Below, piece by piece: positions 6,898 to 17,264 of a stretch of DNA of 64,000 nucleotides. Where the stretch lies: contig JAFXOV010000020.1 in NCBI GenBank assembly GCA_017528425.1, forward strand, positions 1 through 64,000, written 5' to 3'. This stretch comes from Elusimicrobiota bacterium. Lineage in GTDB: Bacteria; Elusimicrobiota; Endomicrobiia; Endomicrobiales; Endomicrobiaceae. Numbering within the stretch: position 1 is the stretch's first letter; each line of letters begins with the position of its first letter. The position numbers and the translations under genes are program-made. Below the pieces are notes generated by a model. The model saw nothing but the letters and a program-made list of their open reading frames with translations, was not told the DNA's origin and did no database searches.

Positions 6898-9800
6898 TCA
6901 TCCTTTCAAATACTTATCTAAAATTTTTTGTTTTTCAAGTTTAGAATTATCAATTATTTTTTGAGTTTCATTTATCTGATTTTTAAATTTTTCAATTTGA
7001 GAAACGATTTTTTGTTGTTCTTGTAATGATGGAATATTAACTTCAATATTATATGCTGTGTTACGATTTAATCCTCCAGGTCCCAAACCTGTATTTAGTT
7101 TTTCTAGATTTGCTCTTTTTAACATATAATAACAAAACTTAAAATCAATTATGTCGCTATTTATCTTTACATAGAAACAAGTATCTATAGGAGTACAATT
7201 TTCTTCTACCAAATTAATTTTGCCAACAGAACCTTTTCTTCCAACAATAATATTTGGAGCTTTTAGCATATATTCATTATGATAACCATCTATCCCATTT
7301 GAGCCAACTACAGGATAAATTCCGTTTATCCTATTTGCTTTTGGTAAAGATTTTCCATATTCTAATGTTAAAACTTGCCCAATTTTATATTTTTTAGTTT
7401 TAGATATAGAATCAAATATATTGTCAATATTATTTTTTAATTTTTCTATTTTCTCTTTGTCTTTGTTATTTTGTTTTTCTATTTTTTCTATTTCGTTAAT
7501 AATTTTTTGTTGAGTTTCTATTGGTGGTAATGGAATTTGTATACTGTTTAAATTATATTGATTTAATTTAGGAACATTTTGTCCTGTTATATAAGAGGAT
7601 AAATCATATTTATTTAAGATTTCAATTAAATACTTATCTAAAATTTTATTTCTGTTTGGTCTTAAAACATGTGCATGATTATTAACCCAAGTTTTTCCAC
7701 TTATTTGAAATGCAGATTTTTCATTTGCACCCCATTTCGCACCATCTTCTCCAATTAATACTAATTTTTCGTTAAATATATATTCATCAACATAATCTAT
7801 TATACCTGTTGCCCCATAATAAGGTATTTTACCTGATACTCTTTCATTTTTACTTAAAGGAATTCTCTTGCTATCTAAATTTTCAACAAGTTCACCAAGT
7901 TTATGGATCTCAAATTTACTATCTATATTTACTTTTTTTTTAAAACTTAAATTGATATTTTTTTCAAAATCAAACCTATCAAATATCATCATATCAATCA
8001 AATTATTTCTTGAAACATTTTCTTTTAAACTTTCATCTATTTCAGTTTCAAAATCGCCATTGAAAGCTTTGTAAATATATGTGCTTGCTTTTTTAGGATT
8101 ATCAAATGATTTCGCATCAAACAATCTCGTGCATTCATCAATATTTTTACCTTTTTGTATTGAATGAATTCCTTCGTATCCTCTACGATTTGAAAATTCA
8201 TAACCTAAAAATTGTTTTTCTTTATCTTTTTCACCTGTTCTTATAATAACAACTTTTTGATTACAAGTTAAAATAAAATAATAAATTTTTTCTTTTTCGA
8301 GCTCTATTATTTTATTAAAAAAGTCTTTTTCATCTTTGAATTTTATTTTTTGCGAATATTCTTTAAATAAATCATGTTTTTTTACTTTTTCATTTGGCTT
8401 TTGTTTTAATAGAGATATATAATCATTAAAACTCAAATTTTTCCATACATAATTTATATATTTCGTAATTGGTTTTTCTATATTAATAATTGTTACATCT
8501 ATATAATTTGTAAAAAATTTATTAACAGCTTCTTGTAAATTTATAGATTCATTATTATTTCTTCTTCTTAAAAATAAAACAACAGTATTTGTTCCTGTTG
8601 CCATAAATGTATTTGAACCAAGTTCAGTTATTGCGATAATTTCAAAATATTTTAACAATAATTCTCTTGTTTTTGTATAAATACCAGAATTGGTTAAAAT
8701 AGAGCTTGGTAAAATTATTCCTGCAATACCACCATCTTTTAAAAGTTGTTTTGTTCTTTCTACAAATAAACATTCTATTTCAGAACTTCTATCAGTTAAA
8801 TATTTATATAGTTCAAATTCTTTATTTACATTTATATTTTTAATATCACCTTTAAATGCATCTACTGAATATGGCGGATTAGATACAACAATAGCAAACT
8901 TTGCTTTTGATGAATCTTCAATTTTTATATTTTCAGACAATAATCCTACATAGTTTTTTGAATATTTAAAACTATCCAATCCATCACCATGTATAACTTG
9001 TGCCAAACCATCACCATAAAAATAACATCCTACTTTTGCGACTTTTACAAGTCTATAATCTTTTTCTATACCATAAATATATTTCCCTGCCCAAGAATAA
9101 GGATTTGTTTTCCAAGTATCAACCATTGTTTTAGCTTCCGGATAAAAATTGTTTGTGTTCAATTCATTGATACAATCTTGATAAGCTTCCATCATTTCTG
9201 TAATAAAATGACCACTACCAGCTGCATAATCAATAACTGCAGGTAATTTAGGAACCGGCTGATTAATAGATTCCGTAAGCATTTTATCAAGAGGCAAAGA
9301 TTTTGTTATAAATTTTGTAATTGGAGGAGGTGTAAAAAACTGTCCGGCTTCTTGTTTTAATCCAGTTGTTAATAATCTTTCAAAAAAATCACTTAAATGT
9401 TGTTGTTTTCTAGGATATCTTATTTTATATTTTTCTAAAAGTTGAACCACTTCTTTTAATACTCTAAAATTATCATCAAAAGACTCATCGTCAATAACAT
9501 CTTTTATATCAAATACTTTATTAAATTTTAACAATTTCTTTTTTTTCTCTAATAACTCTTGTTCATTTTCATATTTAAAATCATTATCAGAAATACCTTC
9601 TATTTCTTTTTTTAAAAATTCATATAATCCAGCTTTATGCAAATTATAAAGTCTAACTTCAAAATCTACAGGATTATCTTTTTCCTCTAACCATTGAAAT
9701 TCTAATTCATCGTCTTTTCTTTTTCTTTCATCATATATTTTTGCTAAAAACAAATTGAAAATTTTATTAAATGCATTTGGTTTATCTGATACAGAATGCT

Positions 9801-10518
9801 TTCTTAATATCGACAAAAAACCATGAAAAATTTTACCACTATTTTCTTCTGTTAGTTCTATTAAATCAGATTTGGTTAATGGTTTATTTTTATAGCAATA
9901 TATATTAACCCATTTATCGAAAATTCCATTAGAATAAGTTTGTTTATTCCAACGTTCATATGTATCAACAACATTTCCTGCCTGTCTATAATATTCCTCA
10001 ACTTTTATAATTTCATTTTTATAGTCAATTTTTTTATTATCTAGCCTAGATGCATATAACATCAAATATTCGGCATATTTATCGTTTTGAAAATATGTTA
10101 ATAATTGTCCACCGTTTTTTTGTATATTAGAAAATTCGTCATTAAATTCTTTACCCCAAGTTTTACATTCTATCATTAAAAAAGCTTTTGTATTTTTTAT
10201 AACTAAAATGTCTAATATTCCTGAATGACCATGCCCTGATGGATAAGATTTCTCTAATATTATATTTTGAGGTTTATATCCTTTTTCTAAAAGTCTATCT
10301 ACACATTCTAATACCACAAAATTTTCATTTTTTGAAAAATTTTGAGTTGTTTTAGTATCAAATGTAATTAATGTTCCATAATCTATTTTTTCTTTTGAAA
10401 AATCAATATTGATTATATAACTATTATGATTTTTATATTGTTTATAATAAATATCTGTTGTTCCGTTTTTAGGAGAGAAACCTATTGCTTTTATTAATTC
10501 TTTATAATTTGTTTTCAT
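6898..10518 (-). CDS. Single-chain restriction-modification-specificity enzyme (type IIG/I-like)
   Basis: 1206 residues. Domains in order: an N-terminal PD-(D/E)xK nuclease (GILDILVI at about 103 and IECKTWG at about 116-122); a helical linker; an N6-adenine methyltransferase with GQFFTPPPI (about 390), the SAM motif DYAAGSGHF (about 429) and catalytic NPPY (about 547); then two HsdS-type target recognition domains. TRD1 starts near 866 (HKLGELVENLDSKRIPL) and TRD2 near 1038 (YKIGQVLTLEYGKSLPK), each followed by a coiled-coil spacer (for example LPPIETQQKIINEIEKIEKQ). One protein could therefore recognise a bipartite site, methylate it and cut. No SD is visible before the ATG, which sits in an AT-only leader. 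It heads an operon with DUF262 and HEPN. Confidence 0.9.
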   Translation of the reverse strand: MKTNYKELIKAIGFSPKNGTTDIYYKQYKNHNSYIINIDFSKEKIDYGTLITFDTKTTQNFSKNENFVVLECVDRLLEKGYKPQNIILEKSYPSGHGHSGILDILVIKNTKAFLMIECKTWGKEFNDEFSNIQKNGGQLLTYFQNDKYAEYLMLYASRLDNKKIDYKNEIIKVEEYYRQAGNVVDTYERWNKQTYSNGIFDKWVNIYCYKNKPLTKSDLIELTEENSGKIFHGFLSILRKHSVSDKPNAFNKIFNLFLAKIYDERKRKDDELEFQWLEEKDNPVDFEVRLYNLHKAGLYEFLKKEIEGISDNDFKYENEQELLEKKKKLLKFNKVFDIKDVIDDESFDDNFRVLKEVVQLLEKYKIRYPRKQQHLSDFFERLLTTGLKQEAGQFFTPPPITKFITKSLPLDKMLTESINQPVPKLPAVIDYAAGSGHFITEMMEAYQDCINELNTNNFYPEAKTMVDTWKTNPYSWAGKYIYGIEKDYRLVKVAKVGCYFYGDGLAQVIHGDGLDSFKYSKNYVGLLSENIKIEDSSKAKFAIVVSNPPYSVDAFKGDIKNINVNKEFELYKYLTDRSSEIECLFVERTKQLLKDGGIAGIILPSSILTNSGIYTKTRELLLKYFEIIAITELGSNTFMATGTNTVVLFLRRRNNNESINLQEAVNKFFTNYIDVTIINIEKPITKYINYVWKNLSFNDYISLLKQKPNEKVKKHDLFKEYSQKIKFKDEKDFFNKIIELEKEKIYYFILTCNQKVVIIRTGEKDKEKQFLGYEFSNRRGYEGIHSIQKGKNIDECTRLFDAKSFDNPKKASTYIYKAFNGDFETEIDESLKENVSRNNLIDMMIFDRFDFEKNINLSFKKKVNIDSKFEIHKLGELVENLDSKRIPLSKNERVSGKIPYYGATGIIDYVDEYIFNEKLVLIGEDGAKWGANEKSAFQISGKTWVNNHAHVLRPNRNKILDKYLIEILNKYDLSSYITGQNVPKLNQYNLNSIQIPLPPIETQQKIINEIEKIEKQNNKDKEKIEKLKNNIDNIFDSISKTKKYKIGQVLTLEYGKSLPKANRINGIYPVVGSNGIDGYHNEYMLKAPNIIVGRKGSVGKINLVEENCTPIDTCFYVKINSDIIDFKFCYYMLKRANLEKLNTGLGPGGLNRNTAYNIEVNIPSLQEQQKIVSQIEKFKNQINETQKIIDNSKLEKQKILDKYLKG

Positions 10519-10941
10519 TTTTTATTTTTTATAAAAAATACAGTTAATATAAAAATATCACTTTTTTTCATGTGGTTAACAATTGATATTGTATATTCTA
10601 TTATTTTTTAACTTTTATTTCAAAATTTTATATTTTTTGTTTTTTATAATTATATCATACAAAAGTATATATGTCAAGTTATTATAATACAATATATTTT
10701 TCGTTGTCGTTAGATTTACAAGTTCAACTACATTATAGTCGTTTTGTTGCTTTCAAAGGATTTAAGATTTTAAATTAGAACGAAGCATTTTGCGACTACT
10801 TTGCCGTTGTTGTTAGATTTGCAAGTTTGTAAACGAAACGAAGTGTTTTCAAAATGAAGTGTACTAAAAAGATAGCGGAGCGAATGGGTACATGAGTTTT
10901 GAAAACACAAAGTTGCAGTTAGAAATTGCAAATCGCCATAA
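10519..10941. repeat. Intergenic region with degenerate copy of a palindromic repeat family
   Basis: There is no gene in these 423 bp. Two imperfect 23-bp direct repeats lie at 10702-10724 and 10805-10827 (CGTTGTCGTTAGATTTACAA against CGTTGTTGTTAGATTTGCAA at their starts). A 12-bp perfect inverted repeat lies at 10843-10854 (GTGTTTTCAAAA) and 10897-10908. The stretch 10745-10908 aligns loosely with the 145-bp repeats at 22818-22962 and 23983-24127: it shares TTTAAGATTTTAAATTA and a GTAC...GCG.A.GCGAA...GTACAT core. I call it a diverged third member. 10519-10690 is plain AT-rich sequence. Confidence 0.55.
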
Positions 10942-12729
10942 CTACTTGTCGATTTGCAGAACGGCCACAAACGCTTCCGGCGGCAGCTCCACCTTCCCGA
11001 ACTGTCTCATCTTCTTCTTTCCCTCTTTCTGTTTTTCGAGAAGTTTTCTCTTTCTGGTGATATCACCGCCATAACATTTTGCAAGAACATCTTTTCTCAT
11101 AGCAGATATTGTTTCTCTGGCTATAATCTTATTATTTATTCTTGCCTGAATTGGAATTTCAAACATGTGGCGGGGAATAATTCCTCTTAATTTTTCCGTT
11201 AAAAAGTGTGCGGCAGTTTGTGCTTTATCTTTATGAACGATTACTGAAAATGCGTCCACAACTTCACCGTTAACAAGTATTTCAAGTTTTACCAAATCAC
11301 CAAGCTGCGGAGCTATATGTTCATAATCGAACGATGCGTAACCTTTAGATACGGATTTGAGTGCATCGTAAAAACCTACAATAATTTCCGCTAACGGAAT
11401 TTCGTATTTTAAAATAGCAATTTTCATGTTAACATATTTCATGTCAACTTGTTTGCCTCTTTTCTTTTGACACAAATCCATTAGTCCGCCGAGATATTCG
11501 GTAGGAGAAACTATTGTTGCCATAACATACGGTTCCCAAATTTCCTGGATTTCCGCATTGTTAGGAAACTTTGCAGGATTATCTATTGTTACCATCTGAT
11601 TTTTTGTTTTTACATTATATATAACGTTAGGGGCGGTAACTAAAAGATTTAAACCGAACTCTCTTTCGAGTCTCTCTCTAACGATTTCCAAATGAAGATG
11701 TCCCAAAAATCCGCATCTGTAACCGAACCCCAAAGCAACGGAAGTTTCCGGAACATAAGTTAAAGATGCATCCGAAAGTTGCAATTTTTCAAGAGCAACT
11801 TTTAAACTGTCGTAATCGGATGTACTGTAAGGGTAAAGACCTGCAAATACGAACGGATTAACTTCTTTGTATCCTGCATGAGGATGAGTTGTCGGTCTTG
11901 AACTTTCGGTTATCGTGTCACCGATTTTTACGTCTTGTATTGTTTTGATACCTGCAACAACAAACCCTACTTCACCGGCGGAAAGGCTGTCTGATTCTAC
12001 AGGTTTTATTTTCATGTAACCTACTTCAAGAACTTCGTATTGAGCGCCTGAAGCCATAAAAGTTACTTTCATACCTTTTTTAATTGTTCCGTCGAACACT
12101 CTTATAATAATAACAACACCTTTATAAGAATCGTAGAAAGAATCGAATATCAAGGCAGATAACGGTTCTTCTTTTTTGCCTGTAGGTGCGGGGATATTTG
12201 CTATAACCGAATCTACTATTTCGTTTATACCGATACCTTCTTTTGCACTTGCAAGTATAGGTTGATCGATAACTTCCAAAGCGTCCGTCATTTGTTCATA
12301 AGCGGAATCTATATCGGCGGTAGGCAAATCTATTTTGTTTATTACCGGAATAATTTTTAAATTTGCATTTTTTGCAAGCATTGTGTTTGCAAGAGTTTGT
12401 GCTTCAACACCTTGTGACGCATCTATAACTAAAAGTGCACCTTCGCATGCTTCAAGTGCACGAGAAACTTCATAGGTAAAATCCACATGACCGGGGGTAT
12501 CTATAAGGTTTAAAATATATTCTTGACCGTCTTTATCTTTATACTGCATTTTAACGGCTTTAGCTTTTATTGTAATCCCTCTTTCTCTTTCAAGTTCCAT
12601 ACCGTCGAGAATTTGGTCTTTCATTTCTCTTTTGGAAATTGTTCCTGTATACTCCAATAATCTGTCGGCAAGTGTACTTTTACCGTGATCTATATGGGCG
12701 ATGATGCAAAAATTTCTAATGTTTTTCAA
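10942..12729 (-). CDS. lepA: Elongation factor 4 (LepA), ribosomal back-translocase GTPase
   Basis: 595 residues, normal for LepA. The G domain starts at once with [16 protein letters not shown] (P-loop), [12 protein letters not shown] (switch I), DTPGHVDF (G3) and NKIDLP (G4). It is followed by the beta-barrel, two EF-G-like domains and the LepA-specific C-terminal region with [33 protein letters not shown]. It acts on ribosomes during translation. The start is a TTG at 12729 with GGAG 7 nt upstream; no ATG exists closer that would keep the P-loop. It lies 29 bp downstream of the O-antigen ligase gene and is probably co-transcribed with it. Confidence 0.97.
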   Translation of the reverse strand: MKNIRNFCIIAHIDHGKSTLADRLLEYTGTISKREMKDQILDGMELERERGITIKAKAVKMQYKDKDGQEYILNLIDTPGHVDFTYEVSRALEACEGALLVIDASQGVEAQTLANTMLAKNANLKIIPVINKIDLPTADIDSAYEQMTDALEVIDQPILASAKEGIGINEIVDSVIANIPAPTGKKEEPLSALIFDSFYDSYKGVVIIIRVFDGTIKKGMKVTFMASGAQYEVLEVGYMKIKPVESDSLSAGEVGFVVAGIKTIQDVKIGDTITESSRPTTHPHAGYKEVNPFVFAGLYPYSTSDYDSLKVALEKLQLSDASLTYVPETSVALGFGYRCGFLGHLHLEIVRERLEREFGLNLLVTAPNVIYNVKTKNQMVTIDNPAKFPNNAEIQEIWEPYVMATIVSPTEYLGGLMDLCQKKRGKQVDMKYVNMKIAILKYEIPLAEIIVGFYDALKSVSKGYASFDYEHIAPQLGDLVKLEILVNGEVVDAFSVIVHKDKAQTAAHFLTEKLRGIIPRHMFEIPIQARINNKIIARETISAMRKDVLAKCYGGDITRKRKLLEKQKEGKKKMRQFGKVELPPEAFVAVLQIDK

Positions 12730-12758
12730 AAAATTACTCCAAAATGCTTTTAATAAAA

Positions 12759-14972
12759 CTATATTTCCGAACTCATTTGTTTAACATACTCATCTTCAGG
12801 ATAAATTTGTTTTAACAAATTGTAAACTTCTTTATACCCTTCTTTGTTGTTTGTTTTTATATAAACTACTGATAAATTTTTTAATCCTTCAATATTATTA
12901 GGAACATATTTTAAAGATTCTATGTATGATTTTTCGGCATTATCAAGATTATTCATATTAAATTCCAAGTTACCCAAATATATACAAGTTTGAGCATATT
13001 CTTCTCTTCTTCTTTCTTTCCAATTTTCTTTATGGAAATTGTGCGGTTTTTCCTGTAAAGAGTTAGGGAAATTAAGCTGATCCAAATATTCTTTTTCGGC
13101 TAAATCCGGATGACCGGACTGTATATACAAGTTCGCTAATTGATAATATGTTTGGGGGAATATCGGATCTATGAGTTTGTATTGGTTATAATATTTTATT
13201 GCTTGTTGAAAACAATAATCCCTTTTTTGTGCTGCCAATTGTCGTTCTTGTTCATTATTTTCCTGTCCATACTGGTTTACTTGATTATTAAAATAATTTA
13301 CCAACTTTGAGTATACCAAACCCGTTAAAAATTTTGATTGAACATAATTTGGTGCCAATTTCCATATCTCGTTATATTCCGCAAGTGCTTTTTCCGGATC
13401 ATCGTTTTGCCATCTGTCGTTATAATTGTTTGCCTTAAAATATCTTGGCATAATAAACGAAGGATTCTTCTTTAGTACTTGAGAATATAGTTCTATAGCT
13501 TGTGTAAAATTGCCTGATTTTGAATATTGTATTGCCTGAGAATGTATTGCATCAGCCTGAAAATATCCCCAGAAAATGTATATAAGATATATTGTCGCTG
13601 ATAAAACTAAAATCTGGCATAATCTCTTTATTATTACAGGGACAATGATGCTATTTTGATTTTCGTTACCTTCTTTTTTCAATGAAACTAATGCTATGGC
13701 AACTATCGATCCTATTAACATCCACAACATAACACCGGAAGAAACAAATCGTAAAGATACACACAAACAATCATGAGCAAGTTGAGCAATCAGTGCCGAA
13801 ACAAAACCTAATTGCAGATATGAGAAAGCACTTTTATTCAAATTATTTTTATTAAAATAAGATAAATTTTTAAATCCAATAGCGAAAATTGTTAAAAGCA
13901 ACAACAAAAATATACCAATTCCGATAATACCTTCATCGTAGAAAACTTCAAGATATTCGTTTTCCGGATGATCACTTTCGGTATTATGCATTCCTTCTAT
14001 AAAAAATATTTGCGGTCTTCTGTATGACGGATAAGTTAAATAAAACGTTCCGATACCTGTACCTATAATCGGATGAGTGTTTATCATTTCCCAACACGAA
14101 AGCCAAGTAAAGATTCTAAAAGAAGAACTGTCCGGCCTTTTTTTAAGTTGGAACATAGTCCCGCCGGCAACCAAAGATATCACAAATAAAGATGTTAACA
14201 CTATCAATACTGCTTTCTTTTTCTTGCTTATATTTAATATGTATCCGATAAACAAAAACGTAAATGCTACAATACCTACACCAAACCCGATCCATGCTCC
14301 TTTAGAATATGAAAAAACTGTTGAAAAAACTATAAGTAACCATAACAACAACAGATGAAAACTCTTTTTTCTAAAGAACAAAGCCAACACTATAGGGTTC
14401 ATTACTACAAGGAAATCACCGAAAAAGTTTGGGTTACCAAATGTAGAAAAAATTCTTTCTTGAAAAGCCCATCTCCATATAAACGGATCTAATCCTTTTT
14501 CGGGCGGTGCGGGAAAATACCTCGTATCAATATACTGAATGACTGCATATATACAAACAATGTATGTTGCAAATATTAAAAAATTAACCAATCTTTTTAA
14601 ATCTTTTTTATTTTGAAAACAGTCTATTATTATAATCGCCAAAAAACAATATATTAATCTTCTGATAAACTCGTTTAATGATGCCAACGGAAACGGGGAA
14701 TGTAAAAAAGATATTAAGCCGGATAACAAAAACAGGATTATCGGAAGCAAAACAATTATGTTTTTTCTGAAATTATTAAAAAAATCACCTTCAAACTTGT
14801 AAATAAGCCATGAACAAAGTAATGCCACGCCACCGATTTGAACTATGGTTATCTTTATTTGTGCGGAGTCATAAGTTCCTAAATAAAAACTTACCGCCAC
14901 CAAAAAATAAAATAGCGGTAACCCGTAAAGAATAAATTTCGAAGAAACTTTTTTTATAATATTCGAAAACAT
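12759..14972 (-). CDS. O-antigen ligase (Wzy_C) family protein with C-terminal TPR repeats
   Basis: 737 residues. The first 475 or so contain about 11-12 transmembrane helices. A large extracytoplasmic loop carries [26 protein letters not shown], the Wzy_C/WaaL signature, near 290-315. Residues 480-737 form tetratricopeptide repeats ([59 protein letters not shown]). Members join polysaccharides to lipid A-core or polymerise glycans, or glycosylate proteins such as pilin; the sequence alone does not say which. AAAGGAAAAG precedes the ATG. The tRNA-Thr gene lies just upstream on the same strand. Confidence 0.88.
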   Translation of the reverse strand: MFSNIIKKVSSKFILYGLPLFYFLVAVSFYLGTYDSAQIKITIVQIGGVALLCSWLIYKFEGDFFNNFRKNIIVLLPIILFLLSGLISFLHSPFPLASLNEFIRRLIYCFLAIIIIDCFQNKKDLKRLVNFLIFATYIVCIYAVIQYIDTRYFPAPPEKGLDPFIWRWAFQERIFSTFGNPNFFGDFLVVMNPIVLALFFRKKSFHLLLLWLLIVFSTVFSYSKGAWIGFGVGIVAFTFLFIGYILNISKKKKAVLIVLTSLFVISLVAGGTMFQLKKRPDSSSFRIFTWLSCWEMINTHPIIGTGIGTFYLTYPSYRRPQIFFIEGMHNTESDHPENEYLEVFYDEGIIGIGIFLLLLLTIFAIGFKNLSYFNKNNLNKSAFSYLQLGFVSALIAQLAHDCLCVSLRFVSSGVMLWMLIGSIVAIALVSLKKEGNENQNSIIVPVIIKRLCQILVLSATIYLIYIFWGYFQADAIHSQAIQYSKSGNFTQAIELYSQVLKKNPSFIMPRYFKANNYNDRWQNDDPEKALAEYNEIWKLAPNYVQSKFLTGLVYSKLVNYFNNQVNQYGQENNEQERQLAAQKRDYCFQQAIKYYNQYKLIDPIFPQTYYQLANLYIQSGHPDLAEKEYLDQLNFPNSLQEKPHNFHKENWKERRREEYAQTCIYLGNLEFNMNNLDNAEKSYIESLKYVPNNIEGLKNLSVVYIKTNNKEGYKEVYNLLKQIYPEDEYVKQMSSEI

Positions 14973-14995
14973 ACTTTTCCTTTAAAAAAGAAATA

Positions 14996-15068
14996 AGCCG
15001 ACAATAGGATTTGAACCTACGACCCATCGCTTACGAAGCGATTGCTCTACCAACTGAGCTATGTCGGC
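14996..15068 (-). tRNA. tRNA-Thr (anticodon CGT)
   Basis: 73 nt on the minus strand. The acceptor GCCGACA pairs with TGTCGGC, the D arm is GCTC-AGTTGGTAGA-GAGC with the usual sharing, the anticodon stem ATCGC/GCGAT encloses loop TTCGTAA, and the T arm loop is TTCAAAT. The 3' CCA is not encoded. It reads the rare (in AT-rich genomes) ACG threonine codon. Confidence 0.95.
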
Positions 15069-15080
15069 AAATTTTTATAA

Positions 15081-15109
15081 ATTATATCATATATTTATAT
15101 TAAATTGAA
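15081..15109 (-). promoter_or_regulatory. Promoter of tRNA-Thr
   Basis: On the minus strand a TATAAT (complement of ATTATA at 15081-15086) ends 12 nt before the tRNA 5' end. A weak -35 (TTCAAT) sits 17 nt upstream of it. Confidence 0.55.
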
Positions 15110-15110
15110 G

Positions 15111-15836
15111 TTAGTACTTCAATAATATTTTTTTCATATCACTTACGGCATTCTCAAGACCGTTAAATACAGCCTGAGCTATAATTGAAAAACCTATGTT
15201 TAACTCGTTAATATTGGGAATTTCGCATATGTCGTACACATTATTGTAGTCTAAACCGTGACCGGCATTAAATATTAAGTTCTGTTGTTGAGCTAAAACC
15301 GAAGCTTTTTTTATTTTTTCAAGTTCAGGCAATGCCTGTGTTTTGCCCAATTTAAATAGGTTCGCATATTTTCCCGTATGTATTTCTATAGCGTTTGCTC
15401 CGATAGATGCACAAGCTTCTATTTGTATTGGTTCGGGATCTATAAACATGCTTACGATTATGCCGTTACCCTGAAGTTTTTTTACAACTTCCGATAAATA
15501 TTTTTTTTGACCCGCAACATCAAGTCCGCCTTCGGTGGTAACTTCTTGTCTTTTTTCCGGTACTATACAAACCGAATACGGTTGAAGTTTTAGTGCAACA
15601 TTTACAATTTCTTCGCAGGCTGCCATTTCAAAGTTGAGTTTTGTTCTCATACATGCTTTTATATCGAAAACATCTTTATCTTGAATATGTCTTCTGTCTT
15701 CTCTTAAATGTGTAGTTATGGAATCCGCGCCTGCCTTTTCGCAAATTGCTACGGCTTTTACGGGACTCGGATAATCTTCCATTCTTGCCTGTCTAAGTGT
15801 TGCTATATGATCTATATTTACACCTAATTTTATCAT
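15111..15836 (-). CDS. pdxJ: Pyridoxine 5'-phosphate synthase PdxJ
   Basis: 241 residues, full length. It condenses 3-amino-2-oxopropyl phosphate with 1-deoxyxylulose 5-phosphate to make pyridoxine 5'-phosphate. Family motifs: KLGVNIDHIATLRQAR at the N-terminus, DSITTHLREDRRHI near 35-50 (catalytic Glu/His and phosphate site), FEMAACEEI, VCIVPEKRQEVTTEGG and NAGHGLDYNNV near 190. The ATG follows immediately after the glmM stop (TAA-ATG), so it is the second gene of a glmM-pdxJ unit. It is cytosolic. Confidence 0.97.
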   Translation of the reverse strand: MIKLGVNIDHIATLRQARMEDYPSPVKAVAICEKAGADSITTHLREDRRHIQDKDVFDIKACMRTKLNFEMAACEEIVNVALKLQPYSVCIVPEKRQEVTTEGGLDVAGQKKYLSEVVKKLQGNGIIVSMFIDPEPIQIEACASIGANAIEIHTGKYANLFKLGKTQALPELEKIKKASVLAQQQNLIFNAGHGLDYNNVYDICEIPNINELNIGFSIIAQAVFNGLENAVSDMKKILLKY

Positions 15837-17192
15837 TTATTTACCCTTCACTGTTTTTTCTATTTCTTTTTTTGCCACATTTATAACATCTTGTGCTATT
15901 TTTTTAATTTCTTTTTTATCTTGCCCCTCGAGCATTACTCTCAACAATTTTTCTGTTCCCGAATATCTTACTAAAATTCTTCCGTTATCTCCAAGTTTTT
16001 TTTCAATTTGTTTTATAAGTTTCGTTGTTTGCGGTAATTTCTCCAACGGAATTTTTTCTAAAACTTTTTCGTTTATAAGAACTTGCGGATACTTTTTTAT
16101 CCAACCGCACATTTGCGAAAGAGTTTTGTTCTCTTTCGTTAATATATTCAACAATTGTAATGCGCTTATAATTCCGTCACCGGTATCTAATAGTTGTTTA
16201 AAAATTATATGTCCTGATTGCTCTCCGCCGATAATGGCTTTATGTTTTATCAAATCTTCGTAAACATATCTGTCACCGACTTTACTTGTAACAACTTTAA
16301 TTTTTTCTTGCTTCGTGGCTTTTATTAAGCCTAAATTTGCCATTACAGTTATAACAAGTGTATTATTTTTTAATTTATTGTTGTCTTTTAAATATTTTGA
16401 TACCACACCCAAGAAATAGTCACCGTCACGAACTATACCTTTGTCGTCGACAGAAATTACTCTGTCGGCATCTCCGTCAAAAGCAAACCCGCAAAAAGTT
16501 TTTTTCTTTTTTACTACTTTTGCTACCGTTTCCGGATGCAACGCTCCGCACTTTAAGTTTATATTTTTGCCTGTAGGTTTGTTGTTTATAACTACAACTT
16601 TGGCTTTTAATTTTTTCAATACTTCCGGAGCAATTTTGTACGATGCACCATTTGCACAATCTATTGCTATTATTTTTCCCTGTAATGCATTTTTCGGCAA
16701 TAACGATATTAAGAAATTTTTGTACTGTGTTACTAAATTCTTACCTGAAACATTTTTTATTTTCGATTTTTTAGGTAATGTTTTTTTTTCTTCGATATAT
16801 TTAACCAAATTTTTTTCAAGTTTTGCTTCGACTTTATCGGGAAGTTTTTTCCCTTTAGACGAGAAAAACTTTATCCCGTTATCCAAATACGGATTATGCG
16901 ATGCGGATATTACTATTCCCGCTTGATAATTGTTATTCTTTAACAAATATGCTACGGCCGGCGTCGGTAATACGCCCAAATCCGTAACTTTTATTCCTGC
17001 AGCGTTTATGCCGATCTGTAAAGCTTTTAATATTCTTTTACCGGACTCTCTTGTATCTCTGCCTATTAGAACACCGTTACCTTTTTTGTCGAGAGTTTCG
17101 GCTAAAACATAGCCTATTAAAGAAACCGTATTGTTATCAAACGGAAATTCGTTTGATTTTCCTCTTATACCGTCTGTTCCGAAAAATTTCAT
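15837..17192 (-). CDS. glmM: Phosphoglucosamine mutase GlmM
   Basis: 451 residues, normal length. It interconverts glucosamine 6-phosphate and glucosamine 1-phosphate for UDP-GlcNAc and peptidoglycan. The N-terminus FFGTDGIRGKSN, the active phosphoserine loop VISASHNPYLDNGIK (Ser near residue 98), the Mg2+ site FDGDADR (about 237-243), the sugar-binding GGEQSGHI (about 320) and the C-terminal phosphate-binding RYSGTEKLLRVMLEG (about 414) are all present. AAGGTAG lies before the ATG. The protein is unusually Lys-rich, as expected from strong AT bias. Confidence 0.96.
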   Translation of the reverse strand: MKFFGTDGIRGKSNEFPFDNNTVSLIGYVLAETLDKKGNGVLIGRDTRESGKRILKALQIGINAAGIKVTDLGVLPTPAVAYLLKNNNYQAGIVISASHNPYLDNGIKFFSSKGKKLPDKVEAKLEKNLVKYIEEKKTLPKKSKIKNVSGKNLVTQYKNFLISLLPKNALQGKIIAIDCANGASYKIAPEVLKKLKAKVVVINNKPTGKNINLKCGALHPETVAKVVKKKKTFCGFAFDGDADRVISVDDKGIVRDGDYFLGVVSKYLKDNNKLKNNTLVITVMANLGLIKATKQEKIKVVTSKVGDRYVYEDLIKHKAIIGGEQSGHIIFKQLLDTGDGIISALQLLNILTKENKTLSQMCGWIKKYPQVLINEKVLEKIPLEKLPQTTKLIKQIEKKLGDNGRILVRYSGTEKLLRVMLEGQDKKEIKKIAQDVINVAKKEIEKTVKGK

Positions 17193-17264
17193 ATCTTCTA
17201 CCTTAAAATTAAAATATTCGTCTTGATATTATACATAATTATATTCAAAAAACAGAATTTTTTA

